Source: Topomyia yanbarensis (lineage: Eukaryota; Arthropoda; Insecta; Diptera; Culicidae). Taken from it: a DNA stretch of 64,000 bases. The translations under genes were made by a program, and so were the position numbers. The notes beneath the pieces are model-generated. The model worked only from the letters and a program-made list of their open reading frames with translations. It was not told where the DNA came from and made no database searches. Shown one piece after another: positions 13,073-24,134 of this stretch (the first letter of the stretch is position 1; each line of letters starts with the position of its first letter). The stretch lies in contig NC_080670.1 of NCBI RefSeq assembly GCF_030247195.1, forward strand, positions 156,190,580 through 156,254,579. The letters are read 5' to 3'.

Positions 13073-15690
13073 TGGATGTTGAAAAGTGACGCTACTGTGG
13101 GAGAACTTCACATGATTTTCCAACATGTTTTGTGTACAGCGCGAGGAGAGTCCTAAGCGCTCCCTTCAGGGACGCTCTAAGCGACCTTTGCAGAAATGAT
13201 AAAGAAAGCTATGCATAGCTATGTCACCGGTCTCTACGAACATCTATACTAACCTGTCTGCTGACGAAGGCGACTCTGGTGAACCCCAGCAGGAAACATC
13301 TTCTGCAGTGCCTAGAAGCAATAGAAAAAGGAAAAACATTTTTTTCTCTTAAGCTTCGTTGTAAAGGCCAGAAGGTGTCTCTCCAAGGTCCTCCAAAAAA
13401 TAACAGCTCGAGCAAGTACTGGTCTCAAAAACATACTTCCTGGGACATCAGAAACCTCAAGTGTTCCCATATCACAACCAGAAAAAGAATCCAGTGCTGG
13501 CCTTATAAAATTCTTTAATATTGTGGACCACAGCTTCAAAAATTCCAACCCTCTTAAAAGCGTCATGAGAAGCTTTCTCCCCGCAGTAAAAACATTCTTG
13601 AAGTAATTGACTGCAAAATGACCCCTCCTTTCAGCGCACAGAGGAGTAATTGGGGTCGAATCCTGGCCAAAATTATTTGCTGCTGCAATTGTTGTTATTA
13701 TGCCTTAATATGAACTAAAAATAGACAATTACTAGTTTTTGGGACAATTTGGCATCTACCCACCTACCAGTGCAGAGGCCAATTTTCTATATCCTTTCAA
13801 ATACTAGTAATCTTTGTGAATACATTTGTTTTTCCAGTTGCATAAACATTTGATCAGTGGGAAAGGGAGAAGAAAAGGGACGTCTGTGCATATTTTCATA
13901 GAGATACATTTTGGCAAACATAATATTTGGCCCTACAGCATTTCGGTGTACCTCAAATTAGTAAAAAATTCAATATTTTCAAATCGCATGGGATTGGTGG
14001 ATCGGACAAGATCGGAAGAGTTAAAATATTTTTTGTATAGCTGAAATCTTGTTTTGTTATACTGCTTCAGCAACTTTGCCGGATCTTGCCGTATAGTGTA
14101 ACTTTTTTATCATTAAAATTTGGAATAAAATGTTTAAAAAGGGTATTTTTTAAAGTTGGTGCAATACACAGCAAGTCTACTTTTTTTAGTTAGTTTTAAC
14201 CTGAAGTTTAACAAACGGTTGTGTTGAACAACGTTTGTAATAATATTGTCTTATTTAATAGAGTCATCATCACTAGAAGGCGATTTTGCTGAATATATAA
14301 CGAAAACGATTAAAATATCCCTTAAAATATCACCATTGGGCATACATGCAAATTTTTTTTTAACAATTTTTGATATACTCCTTATTTTGCCACGTTATAC
14401 AGTAGGTTCTTAGGTATGTAAAAAAATATAACGAAACAAAAAAATCGAAAAAAAAAATTTGGTTTTTGGCCAAGAATTTGTTCTAGTTACTCCTCTGTGC
14501 AGCGATCGTATCCTTCGATGGCTAATTCATCGATTTTAAAACATTGTTTGAAATGTGCTGCATTTGCATTATGTAAAACAAGGCTTACTGCCGAAATAGA
14601 TCAACTCAACTTGCAAGATTTGAATATTATTCGCTTGTATCGAGAAGACTCTTACAGAGGACTACTTTTGGAATTCAAAAAGTGATAAAGTGTTATTTAT
14701 TCAATCGAATCGACCACCCCCGATACCAAGCATTGAAGTTGTCGCTTGCCAAACTAGAACTAAAGGAAAAATCCTATGCATTGCTTCTACCTACATGCCT
14801 TTAGAGCGACCGAGGCTAGTTTTAGGTGATTTAAACATCTACGGTACAAAATAGGGTTACCTTCATGACGATAATCGATCTACGAGCTTCGCGACAACTT
14901 CAATACGACCATTTAAAACACGACACGTATTCCGGCTACATCAGCGCGCCCTAGCGCCTTAGACTTGTCCCTCTGCTCGACATCACAGTTGTTAGATTGC
15001 CTGTGGAAGCTAATCCCTGATCCCCACGGTAGCGATCTCACTCGAAACACTGATTGGAAGAGACACGCGATATCCGACAAAATTGAATCCACACAAGTGC
15101 TTCCTCTGGAGGAAGTGGTTGGTTTAATTCTCGACACCGCGGTTCAAGCTCAGACTAAACGTGTATCAGACGCGACGCGAACTCATAGGCTTCTAACCCA
15201 TGGTTGGACAAAGAACATTCTTTGGGGTACGGCCCGACGTATGCGAAACCGAAACAGTACTAACGAGAGTATGGAATATTCAAACCGCTGGATATACGAT
15301 TTCGCCAAGAAGTTTTGTCCGGATTCCACCCCGGAACAGAAGATTTATGGCACCACTTCCACCCGCGATACCGCGAACGAATCAACTTTTTCGATTGTGG
15401 AGTTCTCACTTACATGATAAGAATCATGTAACAATAAAGCCCCAGGGCCAAACAGAACCAAATTTAACTTGTTGAAGAATCTGCGAGACTCTTTCAAGAG
15501 ACTCAAGTTGAATTTATTTAATAGGTTTCTTGAGGGTAACATTGTCCCTCATGACTGGAGGCAAGTGAAGGTCATCACCATCCAAAACCAGGAAAGCCAG
15601 CTTCCGACCAAAACTCGTATCGGCCGATTGCAATGCTGTCCTGTGTCCGGAAGGATGTCGCAAAAGGCTGCGACAACCGGGTATCGCTGA
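13025..15690 (+). pseudogene. Jockey-clade LINE remnant (ORF1 and start of ORF2)
   Basis: ORF1 remnants on the plus strand show a CCHC knuckle (RYCGRTSHDFPTC, near 13081-13130, the first Cys codon now TGA), an LSADEGDSGEP stretch and, near 13530-13640, the conserved C-terminal region ending PLLSA, which resumes after an insertion as IVSFDG at 14503. ORF2 follows: endonuclease N-terminus near 14560-14690 (ALCKTRLTAEID, YREDSY), LSLCSTSQLLDCLWKLIPDP (14960-15020), then TARRMRNRN and YSNRWIYDFAKK, and the pre-RT block RFLEGNIVPHDWRQVKVI at about 15520. RT catalytic boxes and the 3' end are absent. Multiple stops, frameshifts and deletions. In life such proteins form an RNP that reverse transcribes at nicked DNA. 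Confidence 0.8.
13639..14497. mobile_element. hAT-like non-autonomous insertion inside the LINE
   Basis: Both ends begin CAGAGGAGTAA reading inward, and the inverted similarity continues through a shared TGGCCAAAA block. It splits the ORF1 motif LSA|IVSFDG. Flanks TCAGCGCA (13631-13638) and TGCAGCGA(T) (after 14497) look like a decayed 8-bp duplication of TCAGCGAT. AT-rich, 859 bp, no ORF of note. Confidence 0.75.
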
Positions 15691-16600
15691 TAGTCACATG
15701 AACAATACAGCGCTTCAACTTGTTTGCAGATATTTGTTCAATATTAATTCCTCAGAAGGGCTAAAGAGATTTTTGTAAACAAATTTGTTTCAGAGTGGAA
15801 CAAACTTACTGCAGAGTGGAGTTCCATAAAAAAATAAACGACAATCCATTAGCGATTGCAATTTTTTTTTCTGCGTTAGAAATGTAATAAATCAAGAAAG
15901 CAAAAAAAAATGTTTACAAGATCCTGTTGAAATGTTCATATAAAAGTATTTCAACGAAGAGAACAGAAAAAAATGTCGCTGATCAAAAATACCCCATTCA
16001 ATGTTTAATACTGAACCATCAGTCAGACGCCATTCCGGAACATGCCCAATCGGCTTAAACACACACTCGCAGTTGGATCCCAACATGGGGACTGGATCCA
16101 GCCAATAGCACCGTTCGGCGGTTCCGCCATCATTGCTGGTCTGTTCGGTCTCCGTATGTTTACACGCGTTTCTTTTTGGATCGCGTTTTCTGATTAAATT
16201 CTGCTCCAATCGCTGCCATCTGCGCTTTGCCGGGAGATAGTTCTGAGCATTGGGGCGGGTCTTTTTGAAACAATATTAACTGTAGCGTAGCTAAGAGGGA
16301 GATGGAAGGGTGGGCATTTCCCCAGTTGTTGTATCTAATATGGAAGGTGAATATTTCATTACACTATTTTATTATACTTTTAATAAAAAAAACAACTTCC
16401 ATAGATATCGGATGAAATCGCCGACTTTCTTTGGAATTTCTGTCATAATCCGCCGCACGTTGGGCTTGTTAACCTCTGCGGCATTTTTTCAACATCTAGT
16501 TTGTTTAATTTTCCCGTGCAAATAGCTTTCGCTCAATCGTAATGCATTGACAATTTGGTGGATTGGACCACTTTAATAATTACTCTGGTTGATTTTAGAT
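15691..16600. other. Unassigned; one unusual minus-strand ORF
   Basis: A minus-strand frame (16209-15892) begins MEQNLIRKRDPKRN and contains a Cys-bearing stretch, ERCYWLDPVPMLGSNCE, followed by GHVPEWRLTDGSVLN. Codon make-up and GC content are higher than the surroundings down to about 15990, after which it becomes low-complexity. I do not recognise a family. It may be an exon or an element fragment; confidence is low. Nothing else is visible in this stretch. Confidence 0.25.
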
Positions 16601-16631
16601 CGATTAGCATAATTCGATAACGTCGTAGGCA

Positions 16632-16850
16632 GTGAAATTATCTTCCAGATTCTGCATTCCTGCAATATTTCGATGCCTAGAGTGTCACCTAGTAGCAACA
16701 ATATGAACAAAATGTTTTTCTCCATAAAGATTGCCGAAAAATCCAATACAAACTTTAAGAACCTTTAACTAGTAGCTTGAAATATTTGGTCGGACCAGAC
16801 ACTACTTGTGGGACGAGGAATCATAATTCAGTTTTTTTCTGGGCATTCTA
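16632..16850. repeat. Solo arm of the 2719-3894 foldback family
   Basis: Runs parallel to the right arm of the foldback (about 3640-3894): a GAAATTATCTT block, CGATGC...GTGYCACCTAGT, TTTTTCTCCAT, GAAAAATCC, GTGGGACKAGGAATC, and the end TTTTTTTCTGGGCATTCTA. Heavily diverged; the opposite arm is not seen next to it. Confidence 0.65.
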
Positions 16851-17399
16851 CATTTTATAACGCCTAGCATTTTTAATTTCGTGCTTTAGTTCATGCATTA
16901 ATGATTCGATATTTTTATGAATCAAAAATCTAGGAATGCACGATTTTAGTAACTTAGATCTTCTACAATGCATTGTTAAAAAAGCAAATTGATTGATGAT
17001 AAACTACAACTAAATGTTTACAGTTCGTTCAGGCTGCAAATTTTTTTTGTGCTGTTAAACAACTGCTCTATGATGTAAAGGAATAAAAAAAAACAGAATT
17101 AACGATGCTCGTCCCAAGTGCCCATTGATCGGTATGGGTCTCATACCTCGTTTTTTGAGACATCAGAAAGGCGTGACGATGTGGGATGAGCATTGTGACC
17201 GGGAGCACAATTCCGATGAGACGATGACCGGAGGGATTTTACAACCGTGAAGCACGATAAAACTCACATTAAATCCCATATAAATTGAGTCAACAATTGA
17301 GCCCAGGTCGAATGAGATAGACAGAGACAGACACAGTAGGAGAGACAGAGAGAATATTGTGAGCACAACGAAATCGAAACCATAATCTCTAAACTTTAT

Positions 17400-17530
17400 T
17401 ATCCTTTACTTCTATGATATTTATTTTTTATCATCTTATTCTCCTGGTGGGATTTGACCGGGGAACCAGAATAGCTACTGTTCCAGCTTGTGGTCACAAT
17501 ACGATCTGCCCTGGTCTCCGCCAGAATAGG
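17400..17530 (-). repeat. tRNA-derived SINE-like sequence
   Basis: On the minus strand a B-box-like GGTCAAATCCC (17459-17449) is followed by ACCAGGAG and an AT-rich tail ending in repeated AATAAA. An A-box-like TGGCGGAGACCAGG lies upstream near 17525-17512. This layout fits a tRNA-derived SINE of the mosquito Feilai type, but the A-to-B spacing is loose and the copy is old. Confidence 0.4.
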
Positions 17531-18730
17531 TTTCGATGCGGGAAGATGCTGGTATACCACATCGCAGTAGGGCCAATAAAATCTCGCTTTTATTCCGAAA
17601 TTAGAGGAAAAACGGTGGCCAATAAAAATCGCCTTGAAGCGGAACCGTTTCACCCCGCACAACGACCGCTGCCTTGATCGTTTGCAATGATGACGATTCT
17701 TCTAGGAGCAGCACCTTTATTGGTTTAATGACCAATATATTCCACCCGAACCGGCCCTCGGGTGGCTTGAGGTTTGCTGGGGTGGTGAACATCATTTTCG
17801 CTCTATTCATATGACGAATCGAGTTTACGAGCCGGAAACCACCGGGAAGAAGACGACGACCCGTGGATATGCATTCGAATCTAACGAATCTCGGGTCGCA
17901 GGTCGTAAAAGTTCGATTACGATTAAAAGTAATAGTGGAAATAAGCGCCGGAGATTTCCTCGGGCCAGCAAGTTATGACGTATATCCTGTCTAGAGCAGC
18001 AGCTGGGCAAGCAACGCACGCGGAAGTCCTATTCAAACCCGACGACGGCCAAATTAGTCCCAGCGCCATTCGCAATAGCCTCAGCGGCGGCGACGGCAGC
18101 CAGGCTCGTAAAATGGTCCATGAAGGATTATTACGAACGAACTTTATGACTCGGGCGAGCCTTCGGCAAGATCGATTTCCAACGTTTTAATTACACGAAT
18201 ATCAATTACTTAGATTATGACGTCGACTATTTGAATAATAATTAAACGGGAGTGAGCCCTGCAGACTGGATAGGAGGCGATTACCATCCAACATTGTGTC
18301 TACATATTATTTGCTCTTGATGTTGATCGGCTTGCCAGGGGACAGAGAACAATTGCTCCCGAAAAAGTGCCATATTCCGATGACTCCCCGTGGATGAGGA
18401 ATTTTATATATCCTTTACGATTATTGCTGCTTGCGATGCCCTGCACGTGGGTTTAGGACTTTGAATAGAGGCTTCGCTAGAAATGAGCGTTAGTACATCA
18501 ACTTAATTACTGTAGTTAAATTTCGTGTCCCTTTGGTGGAGAGACAAATTTAAGCTTATAGCTCAATTAACAATGTAGGAGCACAAACTGCTCTATTCTA
18601 GGAGCGTATATCTATGACTGTTGTTTTTTTTGTATTTTCCATAGCAAATTTAGGTTTTGCTTATTTGATTAGAGGACGAACACAAAATTATTGCAACACA
18701 ATTATTGTATTATCTGAGGTCTTGAATGTA
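17531..18730. other. Unassigned GC-richer region
   Basis: From about 17640 to 18190 the base composition is higher in G+C and CpG than the neighbours, with several short open frames on both strands but no recognised motif. It could be older single-copy sequence or a regulatory region. Nothing is identifiable in 18190-18730. Confidence 0.3.
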
Positions 18731-18734
18731 TCGA

Positions 18735-18960
18735 ATAAAACTAGAATTCCATATTAACTTTTGAATAGGGTCCATATGATTTGTAAACAAATGCTGATTT
18801 CTCTTAATTTGTTATAATTTAAACCCAGAAAACATGTGAAATTGATTCTGCTTGGGGTAAAACTGTTTATTCATTTGTATTTCTCATGAAAATCAATGTG
18901 CGAAAGTTCATTTACAAAAATCTCTGTAGCCCCTTTGAAGAGTTAATATTGAATTTTAAG
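18735..18960. repeat. Dispersed foldback repeat, copy 1
   Basis: Shares long blocks with 54285-54555: TTTGAATAGGG, ATTTGTRAACAAA, GATTTCTCTTAATTTGTTA, CCYTTTTGAAGARTTA. The two ends are loosely complementary (AATAGGG...TTTGTAAACAAA versus TTTACAAAA...CCCTTTGAAGAG), so the unit can fold back. Non-coding; no clean target duplication seen. Confidence 0.6.
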
Positions 18961-19490
18961 TTAGTTTTATGGGAGTTTCTCATTCAAATGACCAAAAAGT
19001 AAGCGAAATTTGGAATAAAAAGCTTATGTTTTCGTCTTTACAATTTTTTTCGAAACGAAAAGAACAAAATGGCGCCCGTGGTGACGTTCTGTTTAAGGTT
19101 AGGTGCGCATGGAACTTCAAAATTGCTTCAGGGCCGATCTGAAACACAAAACTATTAATTAGGCTCTAATAGGGTTGCCACCCCTCCGGGTTTGATCCGT
19201 CGACTCCTGTTTTCGGGAGCAATCTCCAGGCCTCCTGTTTTTCATCAATTTCTCCGGGTTTGGTGGGAAGAAGCATAATTTATTTTTTTTAATTAACTGA
19301 TTCTTTACAAAATATTTAAAAAGTCGAAGTTAACTTTTACTCTGGTTCAGATTTATTTTGCCCGACTAACCCTTGGTTTCAAGGTGGTGACGATGAGTTC
19401 CCCAAATATTGCTGATTTCTTTCACATAGCAATGAAAATGAAAAACAAGCCAAATTAACTACAAATTAAGGAAAGTAATATTTCGATATA

Positions 19491-19984
19491 CACTCAAGTT
19501 TTTTTTTACGCGGTTTTTTTTTTGCGCGGTATTTTTTTACGCGGTTTTTTTTTACGCGGATTTTGAAATTTACGCGGTTTTCATTTACGCGGATTTTGAA
19601 ATTTACGCGGTTTTCATTTACGCGGATTTTGAAATTTACGCGGTTTTCATTTACGCGGTTTTTGAAATTTACGCGGTTTTCATTTACGCGGATTTTCGAA
19701 TTTACGCGGTATCCATCAATGAGGTTCCCTTTATCGCGGATTCTTAAATTTAAGTGGTCTTCATTTACGCGGATTTTGAAATTTACGCGGTTTTCATTTA
19801 CGCGGATTTTGAAATTTACGCGGTTTTCATTTACGCGGATTTTGAAATTTACGCGGTTTTCATTTACGCGGATTTTGAAATTTACGCGGTTTTCATTTAC
19901 GCGGATTTTGAAATTTACGCGGTTTTCATTTACGCGGTTTTCATTTACGCGGCTCGTATCCCCCGCGTAAAAAAAACCTGAGTG
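19491..19984. repeat. MITE carrying a 33-bp minisatellite
   Basis: Ends are CACTCAAGTTTTTTTTTACG and, reversed, CACTCAGGTTTTTTTTACGC, flanked by TA on both sides (19489-19490, 19985-19986), as for Tc1/mariner-type elements. The centre is about a dozen 33-bp units alternating TTTACGCGGTTTTCA and TTTACGCGGATTTTGAAA, with one diverged unit near 19700-19750. Because 33 is a multiple of three, long frames stay open on both strands (an 11-residue repeat such as RVNENRVNFKI); these are by-products, not evidence of a protein. Confidence 0.88.
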
Positions 19985-20579
19985 TATGTTATAATTGAAA
20001 TGTTGCATCTTACTAAGTGGCTCAAAACGGTGTAAAAAAAATTATTTTGCTGCAATTTTACCAAATTACTTCACTGTTAGTGATGATTATCACCAGCTGC
20101 ACCAAGGTATGGCCGGTTTGTTCTAATCCAACTGACTAGGTCAACATCAAACGAGTTCTTCCGGTCTTGTTGCTACTCCTGCAGCGACCCTTAACTGTTG
20201 GCTTGGGAGGTGAATTTTGCTCCTTTGTTGCGACCTCTGGTGATGAATAACCGACACCACATAGTGCTTCCCCTATGATGCTGCAGCCCTGCCTCCTTTG
20301 CTCTCCTTTTCCTGTTAGTTGCGGAAGAGAGCAATGCTCATTCGACTTATCCTCCACAGCGAGAGTAGCTGGTGCTTTTGTATTCTTGGCACTTAGTCGG
20401 AGAAGTGAAATACTACACCAGCTTAAACCGATAAAACCGTTCGCAAACGTGAAAAATTGACAGCTTTACTTTAACGTAGTAATAAAAATCGACTAAAGTG
20501 CTCTAAAATGCCGATCAATCGCTTTGATCTCGAGCAAACGAAAAGCCCATAATGCTTCCATGATCATGGTCCAAATTCA

Positions 20580-20698
20580 CCCCCACTGTATGATGTTTTT
20601 ATAGTGTTTGGAATGGGTTTAGCCCACAAAAATACCATTACCATGGTCCGGAACATCCTATTTAAAAACCATATACTGGTGTATTTTTGGGTTTCTGA
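20580..20698. repeat. Dispersed repeat shared with 49980-50100
   Basis: The core TTTGGAATGGGTTTAGCCC, then ACCATTACCATGGTCCGG, then ACCATATACTGGTGTATTT matches 49980-50100 closely in the same order and orientation. The copy sits inside the hAT element. Non-coding; ends not defined. Confidence 0.7.
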
Positions 20699-20849
20699 GG
20701 CCATTTCATTGTTTTGATGGTTGTAAAATTTGGCGCGGACCATGTTTATGGTATTGTCACAGAAAACAGACATCCATGATCGAACAAATATATTAAAAAA
20801 AAACTTGTGTAAACATTCGAATTAATATACGTTAAAACACTAGCGCCGC

Positions 20850-21060
20850 CACACCATCTATCCCAACTGACCGTCAAACCCATTCCGGAACCGGTTTGGA
20901 ATCCTGAATGGATTCAGTATGGATTCCAGCTCAAAGGAAACAACCGATTCCGACTCAATCGGTTGATGCATTTGAGCTGAAATCCATACTGAATCCACTC
21001 AGAATTCTGAAACGGTTCCAGAATGATTTGACTGGATAGAGGTATAACCGCTGTCAATTT
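20850..21060. repeat. Foldback MITE
   Basis: The arms around 20880-20935 (ATTCCGGAACCGG..., GGATTCAGTATGGATTCCAG, CTCAAA) are repeated in reverse complement at about 20965-21030 (TTTGAGCTGAAATCC..., GAATCC, GGTTCCAGAAT). Further out, ATCTATCC...GTCAAA pairs with TTTGACTGGATAGAG. No clear target duplication. Confidence 0.65.
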
Positions 21061-21530
21061 AGTTGAACTCAGCCACCAAAAAACATGACTACAGTAGCGC
21101 ACCTGGAGATATCCCAACTTCCTTAAAAACGTTAGGGAATTTTACACAAGATGAATGCTAAAAATGGACGTCTGTTCTCTGTGGTATTGTTATGAGGTTG
21201 TATGGTGTTTGAATCCATGCGGATTTGCTCGGGATTCCAATTTCTGTCTAGTTCCACTAAAAATCCACCACCTCCTAGGTCAGTGAAAATCTCCGGGTCA
21301 AAGCTTCTCCAGAGGTGACAGCCCTAGGCTCTAAAGTAAACTACATTTATTCGAGGAACGACCTAAGAACGGGCAAAATTTTCAAATTTGACACAATGGT
21401 GCGATCCCAAACTTTGCGATCGATTTTTAACCCTTTTTCTACTTTAAGGTTTTACTAAAAAATAGCGAATGAATTTGTAGATTTTATAGGTCATTCTTCC
21501 AATGAAAAAGGTTTTCTTTCGGGAAGTCAA

Positions 21531-21861
21531 AAGGGATCATCCATAAATGACGTAGTATTTTTTGAGTGATTTTTAACACCCCCTCCCACATAGTAGCATT
21601 TCGTCACAAACCTCCAATGAACCCCCCCCCCCCTGGTAATTACGTAGCTTGACGCTAAACCTCCCTTCCTGTCTCCGTGAAAAATTTAAAAAAACCGTTG
21701 TTAGTTAGATGAAACGGGTAAGGTTGTCGTGACATTAGGTCTACCCCTATTCCCCTTTAAGCATGACATGACCTCCTACCCCCCTGTCGTCACACATCAT
21801 CACAAAATACAAAACTCCCCCCTCCCCCATATAATTCTACATCATTTATGGATGATCCCTT
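21531..21861. repeat. MITE with AAGGGATCATCCATAAATG ends
   Basis: A 24-bp terminal inverted repeat (21531-21554 and 21838-21861) matches at 23 of 24 positions; the interior is C-rich CCCCC runs on the plus strand. Ends of this GGATCATCCATAAAT type are widespread in insect genomes. No coding capacity; the target duplication is unclear. Confidence 0.8.
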
Positions 21862-23589
21862 ACAGGACTGGCACATGGATGTCTGCCCACGGTGTATGCA
21901 TAGGGTTCTTTGTATGTAGTTAACACCTTGAGATGATCTTCACTCGAAAGTCAAGTAAGACGGTATAGGTTGGTTTAGTCGCATTAGCATCACGCGAACA
22001 CCGTTGGGAACGGCAGGGAAGAAGTTTCTTCAAGTGTCGTTTGTGACAGAGTCCACTTCTCCATACTTCGATATAAATGTTTTGATATAATCCGTGCTAG
22101 TACGTGGTACCAAAGTATAGATCCATATTTTTAATTAGAAAACAGAGGTGAGTGACTCGAAGTTATATGATCCATGTAAAATGAAATGATTAAAATTTGA
22201 GAATGACTTCATTTTAAATAACAGACAATAGTTTGTAGTTGCGATCTCGCTGAATTATGCTAAAAGATGACGGAATTTAGACTTTTCAAAGCATGCGATC
22301 ATGTACAATGTAAAAATATTTTCTTTTGACAAAATGAGAATTGTATTATTTATAAACCGTAGAACAGATTGTTTGTTTTGATTTTAACTTTAAGATCATT
22401 CATCTATTTATTCGGGTTCTTCAGGAAAATATAAACCTTTGTGTGGGGTTGGGACATGAACCCATGTGAGCTGCATACAAGGCAATCTGTGCAATTGTGC
22501 TTGCAAAAATGCAACATATTATTTGACATTTTCGACCTCGCATCCGGCAGAAAAGTTTTTGTTGGCCTGTTCGAGTGCAGCCCTAGAGCGAATCTTGTGC
22601 TTCATCCAAATTTCTCGTAGATTTATATGGAGCGCTCATTTAATCGATCCGGTTGTCATAATTCTACAAGCAATATCCCAAGATTTGGAACTACCAGAAA
22701 AGAACTCAGCAACAGTTACCTGTGATGCCTCCATACATCCGTCCGATATGTAACAATACCAAGGAAAACGTTTGAAGGCGAACACTTAGGCATTAGAAAG
22801 TAATATTGATGAACGATCGCGTAGCTTCAACGAGTTTTTCAGGATTTCTTGTCAGAGAACGCAAATTTCGTAGAGAAGTTTAGGAATCCCAAAGGTATTA
22901 ACAAACCTTGGTTTAAAGGGAATGGATGAAGGTCGTGACTTCCATCGGGTCTGGGTCGAGACATGTCCAATCAGTGTACGTCGAATGCGCATCTCCGGTG
23001 CATATCCTCGATCTCTCCTATATGTTTCATCATTTACATATTTTTAAACACGTTAGATATCCAAATTAAGTTATCTCTCCTCTTTTTATTAACATGCTAA
23101 CAGGTACATGGAAATGATCCCAACTGTTCCTAGTGGATCCAAGGAGGCCAGTCGGTGATCCTGTTCATCATGTCCTGACAGTGACCTTCCATTTTCCAAA
23201 AAGCTGCAAGTTTAATTTCTTTTTTTCCCTCTCTTCACTTTTCCTGATACGGTTTTTGCTGCCGATGTTGGCATTAATGCCTCTTGTGTATGTGTTTTGT
23301 CTTTCTTATAAATAGTCTACTAGTGTTTCTCCTTGCTTCAATTTTTAATCAAATAATTTAAAAATGACAAATTGTATATCTAGTCTTTAAAAATATTTCT
23401 TACTACACGCTTTAGTTTGAATAAAATTGCATTAATATTCTTTTCTATATTGAGCTGAACTACTTTTTTTAAGGTGTACATGTGTCAAAATTCCCTTTAA
23501 TATAAATATGAAAAATAAATTCAAATTTCAAACAATTCCTCATTATTATCCCATATTTTCAAGAAAATTTAAATCTATCTATCTATCTA
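21862..23589. other. Mostly unassigned; SINE-like piece near 22390-22530
   Basis: On the minus strand a B-box-like GGTTCATGTCC (22462-22452) preceded by GCAGCTCACATG and followed by an AT-rich tail looks like an old tRNA-derived SINE (about 22530-22390). An open frame at 22466-22753 plus has no recognisable domain. The rest, including the AT-rich 23330-23589, shows nothing I can support. Confidence 0.35.
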
Positions 23590-23812
23590 TCTATATATAT
23601 AAAAGTCAATGTTTGTATGTATATGATTTATAGACTCCCAAACGGCTTAACCGATTTCCGTAAAAATTTGCACACAGTAGGTATTTGGTATGGGGCGTGT
23701 TTGTGTGCTATTAGTTGGAGATTATCTGCCCGCCAGATGGCGCTTTGGAACAAATTGTGTTTTCCTCCTATTTCGCAGAGTGTCGCAGCAACGCGCGATG
23801 GATATTAGCTAG
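23590..23812 (+). mobile_element. Short non-autonomous Helitron-type element
   Basis: Starts TCTATATATATAAAAGTCAA, contains ACTCCCAAACGGCTTAACCG, and ends ATTAGCTAG followed by T. A 5' TC, a 3' CTAG, no terminal inverted repeat and no target duplication are Helitron hallmarks, and this 5' TCTATATATATAAAAGTC type is familiar from insect Helitrons. Only 223 bp, with no Rep or helicase. Confidence 0.78.
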
Positions 23813-24134
23813 TTGTAAATAAAAGAAATTTGTATCTTAATAAAAAAGGTGAAATTGTTTTACATCCAGAATTTCAGACGCATGTATTTTGTGTGCGGGA
23901 CACTTTCATGGTTAATCTCAGGTTTTGGTTTGTTCCAAACTTTTGAGTGGGTAATTCCCCCCTCGGTAATTTTCAAATGGATAGTACTACCCATACTACC
24001 CACGTGTTCCGCCGGCCCTGCTTCTTTAGTTTTTAGACACAGCCTCATAATCATCTCTTTATGTTTAGTTTAAATTTTCCTTAAGACGGTCTTACATTTT
24101 AACTACTTGGATCAACTGCTAGAGACATTCTGAC

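Larger units (their letters stand above)
19170..21326. mobile_element. Non-autonomous hAT element, 2157 bp, with nested repeats
   Basis: Termini TAGGGTTGCCACCCCT and, reversed, TAGGGCTGTCACCTCT match at 13 of 16 positions, and a CTCCGGGT block follows at both ends. A perfect 8-bp duplication GGCTCTAA flanks it (19162-19169 and 21327-21334). No transposase. It has itself been a target: a minisatellite MITE (19491-19984), a dispersed repeat (20580-20698) and a foldback MITE (about 20850-21060) lie inside. A minus-strand peptide at 20357-20136 (PPKPTVKGRCRSSN) may be an old ORF scrap. Confidence 0.9.

Noticed and set aside
19466..20008. 180-codon ORF with an 11-residue repeat
   Set aside because: Product of a 33-bp minisatellite inside a MITE; the opposite strand is equally open.
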